Source of the DNA: Clostridia bacterium
GTDB taxonomy: Bacteria; Bacillota_A; Clostridia; Oscillospirales; CAG-272
Reading direction: 5' to 3'
Assembly: GCA_017457545.1 (NCBI GenBank)
Contig: JAFTHF010000069.1
Location: 1-7,355, forward strand
Length of the DNA stretch: 7,355 bases
The notes under the pieces are model-generated. The model was not told the origin of the DNA. It worked only from the letters and a program-made list of their open reading frames with translations, and did not search any database. Below, piece after piece: positions 1-4,634 of the stretch. The position numbers were made by a program, and so were the translations under genes. How positions within the stretch are numbered: position 1 is the first letter of the stretch; every line of letters begins with the position of its first letter.

Positions 1-1
1 A

Positions 2-475
2 GACCTTTGCCAGTATGTTGACGTTTGTATCTCCAATGAGGAGGACGCAAAGGACGTATTCGGTATCGAGGCTGAAAACACAGATATTTACGGCGGTAAG
101 CTTAATCACGATGGCTATAAGTCAGTTGCTAAGCAGCTTGCTGATAAGTTTGGCTTTGAAAAGGTTGCAATCACACTTCGTTCCTCTATCTCTGCAAGTG
201 ATAATGACTGGGCAGGTATGCTTTACGACGGTGAGGATTACTACTTCTCAAAGAGCTATCATTTACATATTGTTGACCGTGTTGGCGGTGGCGACTCCTT
301 CGGTGGCGGTCTTATCTATGCAATCCTTTCAGGTAAGTCCTCTAAGGAGGTTATCGAATTTGCAGTTGCAGCATCTGCCCTTAAGCATAGCGTAGAGGGT
401 GACTACAACAGAGTTTCCGTTTCCGAGGTTGAAAAGCTTGCAGGTGGCGACGGCTCAGGTCGAGTACAGAGATAA
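2..475 (+). CDS. kdgK: 2-keto-3-deoxygluconate kinase (PfkB family), C-terminal part, 5' end outside window
   Basis: The reading frame is open from the left edge and ends in TAA at 473-475, giving 157 residues, roughly the C-terminal half of a PfkB-family carbohydrate kinase. The family signature near the C-terminus is clear: D-R-V-G-G-G-D-S-F-G-G-G at about 275-310, with the Asp codon at 293-295 as the expected catalytic base and the glycines as the anion hole. The segment beginning VCISNEEDA and the C-terminal tail GGDGSGRVQR are typical of 2-dehydro-3-deoxygluconokinases, which phosphorylate KDG to KDPG in the cytoplasm during uronate/pectin breakdown or Entner-Doudoroff flux. The kinase family is certain; the KDG substrate is an inference from the tail and signature, and another sugar (for example fructose) cannot be fully excluded. 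The true start lies upstream of the window. A hairpin terminator follows directly, so this is the last gene of its transcript. Confidence 0.85.
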   Translation, partial: DLCQYVDVCISNEEDAKDVFGIEAENTDIYGGKLNHDGYKSVAKQLADKFGFEKVAITLRSSISASDNDWAGMLYDGEDYYFSKSYHLHIVDRVGGGDSFGGGLIYAILSGKSSKEVIEFAVAASALKHSVEGDYNRVSVSEVEKLAGGDGSGRVQR

Positions 476-492
476 ATTATTATGCAGTTAAG

Positions 493-519
493 AAAAAGAG
501 GAGAGCTTCTCCTCTTTTT
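493..519 (+). terminator. Intrinsic terminator after the sugar kinase
   Basis: A perfect 12-bp inverted repeat (493-504 with 508-519) has a 3-base loop, and its 3' arm ends in five T. It lies 17 bases after the kinase stop codon and separates that transcript from the serpin gene. Confidence 0.85.
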
Positions 520-582
520 CAGTAAATATAACTTTACACCGTAATCAATTGAAGTTTTTCGTTTATATAGATATGCGAAAAG

Positions 583-589
583 AAAGGAG
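583..589 (+). promoter_or_regulatory. Ribosome binding site that fixes the serpin start
   Basis: AAAGGAG at 583-589 sits 7 bases before the ATG at 597. The in-frame ATGs at 549 and 573 have no comparable Shine-Dalgarno sequence, so 597 is preferred. No convincing sigma-A promoter was found between the preceding terminator and this site. Confidence 0.8.
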
Positions 590-596
590 CAGAAAT

Positions 597-2126
597 ATGA
601 AGGATGAAAATAACCTTGATGAAAAGGGTATTGTTGATAAGGAACCCATGAAGAATGCAGATTCTTCTCAGAGCAATAATGAGAAACTTGATAACGTATC
701 CAAAAAAAGAAGAAAATTTAAGCTTACAAGCACGATTTCTGCATCTGTTGTTGCGGTAATCCTTTGCGGTGCTATATTGTTTAATCACATCATATATCCT
801 AAAATAGGTCCTGATGTTGAATCAACTACAACCTCCGGAAAAGATCCGAATATTGAATCAACAACAGCCTCGAAAGATGATCCATCTGTTCCCGATATTA
901 ATCCCTTGCTTGATTATATAGTATCAGCTCCGTCATATCCCGTAATGGCCCAGTACTCATCGGATCACAACAGCGACGAGTACGATGCGTGGCGAGATGG
1001 AATAAAAGATCAACGGAAGTATTATAATGCGGGAGGCAATCTTGATGATTTCTTCAAGAAAAGCACCGCAGCTATTTTGGGAGATACCACAACTGAAAAT
1101 GCTATATTCTCTCCAATAAATATATATATGACTCTTGCCATGATTGCAGAAACAGGCTCCGGTAATACAAGGGCGCAGATTCTTAATGCTCTCGATGCGG
1201 AAAATATAGAAGCACTTCGTGAACAAGCAATGTATGTATGGAATGCATGCTATCGAGATGACGGCAGAACCATGAGCCGATTGTCAAGCTCTCTCTGGCT
1301 TGATGAAAGTATAAAATATAATGAGAGAACCTTGTCAAATAAGTATTACGCCTCTGTATTTCGTGGCGATATGGGCTCTGAGGAGTATAGCAAGAGCTAT
1401 AATGAATGGCTAAAAAGAGAAACAGGCGGTCTTCTTGACGATATGGTTGGCGATAAGAAGTTCAGCAAGGATACCGTTATGGCGCTTGTTTCAACACTCT
1501 ATTTTTCCACAAGCTGGGATACTAAGTTTGACGAGACGCTTACAAAAAAAGGTATCTTTCACTCTCCTACCGGCGATGTGGAATGCGACTATATGTCTAT
1601 TCAGCAATCGGGATGGCGATATTATTATGGAGAAAAATTTACCGCCACTGAAAGAACCTTGGGCAGCGATGGTGTAATGCATCTCATTCTTCCCGATGAA
1701 GGCGTGAGCATAAATGAGCTTTTATCAAATGATGAGGCGTTAAGCTTTTTAGCAAAGCCCGGATTTGGAGTAAATTCAGCACACCCAAGGGTTGAAATAA
1801 CATTGCCTAAATTTGATATTTCAATGGAAAAGAACATTATATCTGACCTTCAGGAGCTTGGAATAACTGATTGCTTTGATGGTGATAAGGCAGACTTCTC
1901 TGAATTTTTCCCTGAAAATAATCCTGTTATAACAGAAATACAACACGGAGCGCGTTTGGCTGTGGATGAAGAGGGCTGTGTGGGTGCTTCCTATGTTCAT
2001 GTAGCATACGGTGGAGGTTGGCCTCCGCCCGAGATAGTGGATTTCACTCTTGACAGACCCTTCATAGTTGTTGTTACAAGCCCGGATAATCTTCCTTTGT
2101 TTATCGGAATAGTAAATCAACCATAA
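597..2126 (+). CDS. Membrane-anchored serpin (serine/cysteine protease inhibitor, family I4)
   Basis: This 509-residue protein has a polar N-terminus, a basic patch KKRRKFK (36-42), one hydrophobic segment (about 47-67), a Thr/Ser-rich linker with a 12-residue repeat (73-96), and a serpin domain from about 147 to 509. Serpin hallmarks are FSPINIYMTLAMIAETGSG (171-189), TLYFSTSW (300-307), LPKFDI (403-408), the breach His in EIQHGARLAVDEEG (447-460) and the C-terminal DRPFIVVV (486-493). Positive charges before the hydrophobic segment predict an N-in, C-out anchor, placing the inhibitor on the cell surface. Serpins trap proteases irreversibly through cleavage of the reactive-centre loop. The hinge (458-466, EEG then Cys, Val, Gly, Ala, Ser, Tyr) keeps the small residues needed for loop insertion, so an inhibitory role is plausible. 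Counting from the hinge puts P1 at Gly474 and P1' at Trp475. No lipobox or sorting signal was seen. It is followed by its own terminator and is probably monocistronic. Nineteen of 34 Ile codons are ATA, against 5 of about 48 in the symporter, but degV is also ATA-rich, so this is weak evidence for transfer. Family certain; target protease unknown. Confidence 0.93.
   Translation: MKDENNLDEKGIVDKEPMKNADSSQSNNEKLDNVSKKRRKFKLTSTISASVVAVILCGAILFNHIIYPKIGPDVESTTTSGKDPNIESTTASKDDPSVPDINPLLDYIVSAPSYPVMAQYSSDHNSDEYDAWRDGIKDQRKYYNAGGNLDDFFKKSTAAILGDTTTENAIFSPINIYMTLAMIAETGSGNTRAQILNALDAENIEALREQAMYVWNACYRDDGRTMSRLSSSLWLDESIKYNERTLSNKYYASVFRGDMGSEEYSKSYNEWLKRETGGLLDDMVGDKKFSKDTVMALVSTLYFSTSWDTKFDETLTKKGIFHSPTGDVECDYMSIQQSGWRYYYGEKFTATERTLGSDGVMHLILPDEGVSINELLSNDEALSFLAKPGFGVNSAHPRVEITLPKFDISMEKNIISDLQELGITDCFDGDKADFSEFFPENNPVITEIQHGARLAVDEEGCVGASYVHVAYGGGWPPPEIVDFTLDRPFIVVVTSPDNLPLFIGIVNQP
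813..884 (+). repeat. Tandem 36-bp coding repeat in the serpin linker
   Basis: Two adjacent 36-base units (813-848 and 849-884) encode DVESTTTSGKDP and NIESTTASKDDP, residues 73-84 and 85-96. They form a low-complexity Thr/Ser/Asp linker between the membrane segment and the serpin domain, probably a spacer across the cell wall. The copies have diverged at several bases, so this is an old duplication. Confidence 0.75.
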
Positions 2127-2141
2127 ATAATCAATAAAATT

Positions 2142-2169
2142 AAGGAGAGATTTTTCTCTCCTTTTTTAT
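2142..2169 (+). terminator. Intrinsic terminator after the serpin gene
   Basis: A 9-bp stem (2142-2150 with 2155-2163) with a TTTT loop is followed by a T-rich tract to about 2169. It lies 15 bases after the serpin stop codon and isolates the gene from degV. Confidence 0.85.
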
Positions 2170-2205
2170 TTCCCGAGAAATATTTAGAATAAAATTTTAA
2201 AAAGA

Positions 2206-2260
2206 TGTTGACATCTCAACAAATATGTGCTATAATCCTTAAAAAGTTGACATCTCAACA
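2206..2260. promoter_or_regulatory. Paired dyad operator flanking the degV promoter
   Basis: The same 15-base word GTTGACATCTCAACA occurs at 2207-2221 and 2246-2260. Each is a dyad, GTTGA-N4-TCAAC, and the first copy extends to TGTTGA-N4-TCAACA from 2206. The centres are 39 bases apart. The first copy contains the -35 box and the second lies at about +4 to +18, so a dimeric protein bound to both would block initiation. The TTGA-N4-TCAA form resembles sites of MarR-type regulators, including FabT of streptococci (TTTGA-N4-TCAAA type), which would suit a fatty-acid-binding DegV product. The identity of the regulator is inference; no regulator gene lies in the window. Confidence 0.7.
2208..2236 (+). 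promoter_or_regulatory. Consensus sigma-A promoter of the degV gene
   Basis: The -35 box TTGACA (2208-2213) and the -10 box TATAAT (2231-2236) are both perfect and separated by the ideal 17 bases. A TG motif at 2228-2229 adds an extended -10. Transcription should start near 2243. Such a strong promoter on a modest housekeeping-type gene usually implies a repressor, in keeping with the overlapping dyads. Confidence 0.88.
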
Positions 2261-2293
2261 ATTTACGATATGACTTTGGGAGAAACAATTATA

Positions 2294-3139
2294 ATGAAGG
2301 TTAGAATAATAACAGACTCAACCACCGATTTGACAAAGGATATAAGAAGCAGGGTAACAGTAGTTCCTCTGATTATCAGCTTTTCCGGTGAGCAGTTTAT
2401 AGACGGGCTTGATATAAGCAAGCAGGAGTTTTACGAGAAGCTTATTGAGTGTACGGAGCTTCCTATAACGAGTCAACCTACCCCCTTGTCCTTTGAGGGC
2501 GTATTCAAGGATGCGAAAAAGAAGGGCGACAAGGTTGTTTGTATAACTCTTTCATCAGAGCTGTCGGGCACATATCAGAGTGCGAAAATAGCTATGGAGG
2601 GCTACGAGGACACGGTTTATCTTGTAGACGGTAAAACTGCGGCAATCGGTACAGGACTTCTTGTGGAAATGGCTCTTAAGATGGCAGAAAATGACGAAAG
2701 CGCCGAGGCAATTGCAGAGTGCATTACAAAAGAAAGGGAAAACGTACGCATCATCGCTATGCTTGATACCTTAGAGTACCTTAAGCGTGGTGGCAGAATA
2801 TCAAGGGCAGCTGCCTTTGCAGGTGGCATCCTTTCCATTAAGCCCGTAATTGCACTTAAGGACGGAAGGATAGAAATTCTCGGCAAGGCACGTGGCTCAA
2901 AGCAGGGCAATAATTTACTGATTAAGGAAATTGAAGCCTCAGGCGGTGTGGATTTTAATAAGCCTGTGCTCCTTGGCTTTACAGGGCTTAACGATACCTT
3001 GCTTCAAAAATACATAAAGGACAGCGCATTTCTGTGGCAGAACCACGTTGATGAGCTACGTACCGTTTTAGTAGGTAGTGTAATCGGAACGCATATAGGT
3101 CCCGGTGGAATTGCGGTAGCTTACTTCAAAAAAGGCTGA
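2294..3139 (+). CDS. DegV family fatty-acid-binding protein (FakB-like)
   Basis: This 281-residue protein matches the usual DegV length of about 280. Family motifs appear in order: IITDSTTDL at 5-13, TSQPTP at 59-64, SSELSGTYQSA at 87-97, VDGKTAAIGTG at 111-121, LKRGGRIS at 163-170, KPVIALKDG at 183-191, and the C-terminal GSVIGTHIGPGG at 261-272. Characterised DegV/FakB proteins are cytoplasmic and hold one fatty acid, presenting it to the kinase FakA to make acyl-phosphate for phospholipid synthesis. No fakA (DAK-type) gene is in the window, so a role in exogenous fatty acid use is inferred from family alone. The start at 2294 is chosen over the in-frame ATG at 2270 because GGGAGA (2278-2283) precedes it at 10 bases, nothing suitable precedes 2270, and MKVRIITDST is the standard DegV N-terminus. 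It has a strong promoter with a paired operator, and the gene appears to be transcribed alone. Confidence 0.92.
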   Translation: MKVRIITDSTTDLTKDIRSRVTVVPLIISFSGEQFIDGLDISKQEFYEKLIECTELPITSQPTPLSFEGVFKDAKKKGDKVVCITLSSELSGTYQSAKIAMEGYEDTVYLVDGKTAAIGTGLLVEMALKMAENDESAEAIAECITKERENVRIIAMLDTLEYLKRGGRISRAAAFAGGILSIKPVIALKDGRIEILGKARGSKQGNNLLIKEIEASGGVDFNKPVLLGFTGLNDTLLQKYIKDSAFLWQNHVDELRTVLVGSVIGTHIGPGGIAVAYFKKG

Positions 3140-3230
3140 TTTCAATCAAAAATCCTCCAAAAAATGCTTAATAGATTATTTTATTACAAATATAAACATA
3201 TGAACATATTATAATATGTAGAAATCAGTC
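3134..3230. repeat. Inverted repeats in the AT-rich 3' region of degV
   Basis: GGCTGATTTC (3134-3143), which covers the degV stop codon, pairs with GAAATCAGTC (3221-3230) over 10 positions with one G-U. Inside the loop is a perfect 16-base palindrome at 3204-3219 (ACATATTATAATATGT). The rest of 3140-3290 is AT-rich without a plausible gene. The structures could fold the 3' untranslated RNA, but short AT-rich palindromes also arise by chance. Confidence 0.4.
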
Positions 3231-3289
3231 GTATTTTTGCTCCTTTTTAATTTTTGTGCGGAAGAATTTTTTGCACAAGCTTAGCACAT

Positions 3290-3331
3290 AAAATAAGGGA
3301 CTCCCATGAGCACACGGGAGTCCTTTATTTT
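3290..3331. terminator. Bidirectional terminator between degV and the DUF11 gene
   Basis: A 16-bp stem (3290-3305 with 3316-3331, one G-T wobble) has a 10-base loop. Its GGACTCCC/GGGAGTCC core is flanked by A-rich and T-rich stretches on opposite sides, so it can terminate both strands. It abuts the stop codon of the reverse gene (3331-3333) and is the only clear terminator for degV. Confidence 0.85.
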
Positions 3332-4185
3332 TAGCTTATATTTCCTGTAATTACAAGAGTTACTGTGCCGGGTGTTATTTGCCATACTCCTGTGTCTGTA
3401 TCCTGAGTATAGGTTGCCGCAGGAACTGTGATAGCGCCTACTGTTGAAGTAAACGTACCGTCTGCCTCATTATAGGTGTATTCCGTTCCTTCTGTCCAAG
3501 CAGTGCCGTTAAGGGCTGCTGTAATTTCTGTAAGAACAGGATTGAATACATCTGTAAGAATTACATTATCCGTTGCCACCGCTTCAGTGTTACCCATATT
3601 CTGAATTGTAAAGGTGTAGGTTACTCTGCCGTTTTCTGCAACGGGAATAGGGCTGATTGCTTTTGTAATTGTAAGCAAAGGACCGCTTATCGCATTTACT
3701 GTCGCTGTAGCCTCTATGGGAGTTATGCCACCGCCGGATACTGTTACGGTATTTGTAATTTCTCCGTCCTCCGTTAAGGGTGCATACTGATTTGCTACTG
3801 TTTCATATACAATAATTGCATTTGAGCCTGAAGGCACATTAATGCCCGATATCACAAGACCGTTATCGCTGTTTACCGTAGGGGAGGACTGAAGCACACC
3901 GTCGATAAAGAGCTTGACTGAGCCATCGGTGTAGGTAAGGGGGGTAAGAGTGCCTGTACCGAAGGTATATGCGCCAAGGTTATCAGTCAGAGTAAGACCT
4001 GTAAGGCTGCTTGTCGCAGAATTATTAAGGCTTACCACATAGGTTATGCTATCGCCCTGAGCATAGGTATCGGTTACAGGAGTTTTGGATACTGTAAGTG
4101 CGCCTATAATCTCACCGATAGCAATATTTGAGGTGGTAACCGTATTATTGTAGGACAGCTGAGCCTGATTTGTAAATTGAGCCAT
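3331..4185 (-). CDS. DUF11 two-repeat protein, no visible export signal
   Basis: The 284 residues contain two related beta-rich domains of the DUF11/'conserved repeat' type. Repeat 1 begins at LTVSKTPV (30-37) and reaches GLTLTDNLG (63-71); repeat 2 begins at LTITKAIS (171-178) and reaches NVILTDVFN (207-215). Both have the order K, hydrophobic strand with ITY/VTY, N-rich strand, then LTD. The opening MAQFTNQAQLSYNN is a form I recall from Clostridia proteins of this class. DUF11 domains are usually repeated in large surface proteins, yet here there is no signal peptide, membrane segment or LPXTG. Composition is striking: no Cys or His, three Lys, one Arg, very rich in Thr, Val, Asn and acidic residues, so the protein should be strongly acidic. 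A ribosome binding site (AAAGGA, complement of 4193-4198) lies 7 bases before the ATG. The gene stands alone, divergent from the symporter. Function unknown; a structural or surface role is inference. Confidence 0.82.
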   Translation of the reverse strand: MAQFTNQAQLSYNNTVTTSNIAIGEIIGALTVSKTPVTDTYAQGDSITYVVSLNNSATSSLTGLTLTDNLGAYTFGTGTLTPLTYTDGSVKLFIDGVLQSSPTVNSDNGLVISGINVPSGSNAIIVYETVANQYAPLTEDGEITNTVTVSGGGITPIEATATVNAISGPLLTITKAISPIPVAENGRVTYTFTIQNMGNTEAVATDNVILTDVFNPVLTEITAALNGTAWTEGTEYTYNEADGTFTSTVGAITVPAATYTQDTDTGVWQITPGTVTLVITGNIS

Positions 4186-4206
4186 ATTTATTTCCTTTCA
4201 TAATAT

Positions 4207-4224
4207 TTGAGGGATAACCCTCAA
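4207..4224. repeat. Inverted repeat in the leader of the DUF11 gene
   Basis: TTGAGGG and CCCTCAA (4207-4213 and 4218-4224) form a perfect 7-bp dyad with a 4-base loop, 8 bases upstream of the ribosome binding site on the reverse strand. It could be a 5' mRNA hairpin or a protein-binding site. No good sigma-A promoter for the DUF11 gene was recognised between here and 4306. Confidence 0.5.
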
Positions 4225-4306
4225 TACAGAATATGATTTTAAAAGTTAATGTGATACGAAAGAAAAATGAAATAGTCGAAAAAAGTCAAAAACCCGAAAA
4301 TTACTA

Positions 4307-4335
4307 TTGACAAAAGAATTTATATGTGATAGAAT
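4307..4335 (+). promoter_or_regulatory. Sigma-A promoter of the glycine riboswitch-symporter transcript
   Basis: TTGACA (4307-4312) and TAGAAT (4330-4335) are separated by 17 bases, with TG at 4327-4328 giving an extended -10. The start of transcription should be near 4342, just ahead of the riboswitch leader. Confidence 0.85.
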
Positions 4336-4353
4336 TGTCGCTGTAAGTAAAAA

Positions 4354-4522
4354 GCTAAGTGAAGATTGCAGAAGATGGCTATGCCGACCGAAGGAGCGAA
4401 ACTCTCAGGTGATTTTAAATCGGGAACTGCAATTTGATAGCACTCCGGAGAATCTCACCACGAGTGAGTGCCGAAGGGGCAAGACGGATATTCCGTTAAT
4501 CTCTCAGGCAAAAGGACAGAGT
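4354..4522 (+). promoter_or_regulatory. Tandem glycine riboswitch (two aptamers)
   Basis: Two glycine aptamers lie in series between the promoter and the symporter. Aptamer I (about 4365-4433) has P1 ATTGCAG (4365-4371) with CTGCAAT (4427-4433) and the core CCGAAGGAGCGAA (4388-4400) followed by CTCTCAGGT. Aptamer II (about 4442-4522) has P1 ACTC/GAGT (4442-4445 with 4519-4522), GGAGA, P2 CTCAC/GTGAG (4454-4458 with 4464-4468), the core CCGAAGGGGCAA (4471-4482), a small ACGGA/TCCGT hairpin, and CTCTCAGGCAAAAGGACAGAG at the end, all near the family consensus. The leader GCTA (4354-4357) can pair with linker TAGC (4438-4441), flanked by GA (4361-4362) and GA (4436-4437), matching the leader-linker kink-turn known for tandem glycine riboswitches. 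The aptamers sense intracellular glycine and here control a likely glycine/alanine transporter through a downstream terminator. Confidence 0.95.
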
Positions 4523-4574
4523 TTTACAATTACCTTTCCTATTTTATTTTTAGGGAATATAATTATAAAATTTT

Positions 4575-4605
4575 GCGGAGTGATATTTTTTATCACTCCG
4601 CTTTT
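4575..4605 (+). terminator. Riboswitch-controlled intrinsic terminator
   Basis: An 11-bp stem GCGGAGTGATA (4575-4585) with TATCACTCCGC (4591-4601), T5 loop, is followed by TTTT. It lies between the aptamers and the symporter start, so it is an attenuator rather than a gene-end terminator. Its 5' arm CGGAGTG (4576-4582) is exactly complementary to CACTCCG (4441-4447) at the 5' side of aptamer II P1, which supplies an antiterminator pairing. Confidence 0.88.
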
Positions 4606-4634
4606 CTTCATTATAAATTAAAGGAGAAAACAAA

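Noticed and set aside
15..395. 126-residue frame starting at 15
   Set aside because: It overlaps the kinase in another frame and has no recognisable family features or ribosome binding site.
218..475. Separate 85-residue gene
   Set aside because: The ATG at 218 is internal: the same frame is open back to the left edge with coding similarity to PfkB kinases.
549..596. Longer serpin N-terminus starting at 549 or 573
   Set aside because: Neither ATG has a Shine-Dalgarno sequence, while 597 has AAAGGAG at 7 bases, and that site would lie inside the longer coding region.
768..785. Serpin as a lipoprotein through the Cys near the end of the hydrophobic segment
   Set aside because: The residues before that Cys are Val-Ile-Leu; a lipobox needs a small residue (Gly, Ala or Ser) at -1, and hydrophobic sequence continues after the Cys.
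2270..2293. Upstream degV start at 2270
   Set aside because: There is no ribosome binding site before it, and it would add eight residues ahead of the conserved MKVRIITDST N-terminus.
3168..3218. Small peptide of 16 residues (MLNRLFYYKYKHMNIL)
   Set aside because: No ribosome binding site, highly AT-rich sequence and overlap with the palindrome; an open frame this short is expected by chance.
4271..4308. Inverted repeat AATAGT/ACTATT reaching the symporter -35 box
   Set aside because: The arms are only 6 bases and 26 bases apart in A-rich sequence, which is within chance expectation.
4307..4621. Open frame of 104 codons from a TTG across the symporter leader
   Set aside because: Its start codon is the -35 box of the promoter, and the frame runs through the glycine aptamers and the terminator hairpin; there is no ribosome binding site.
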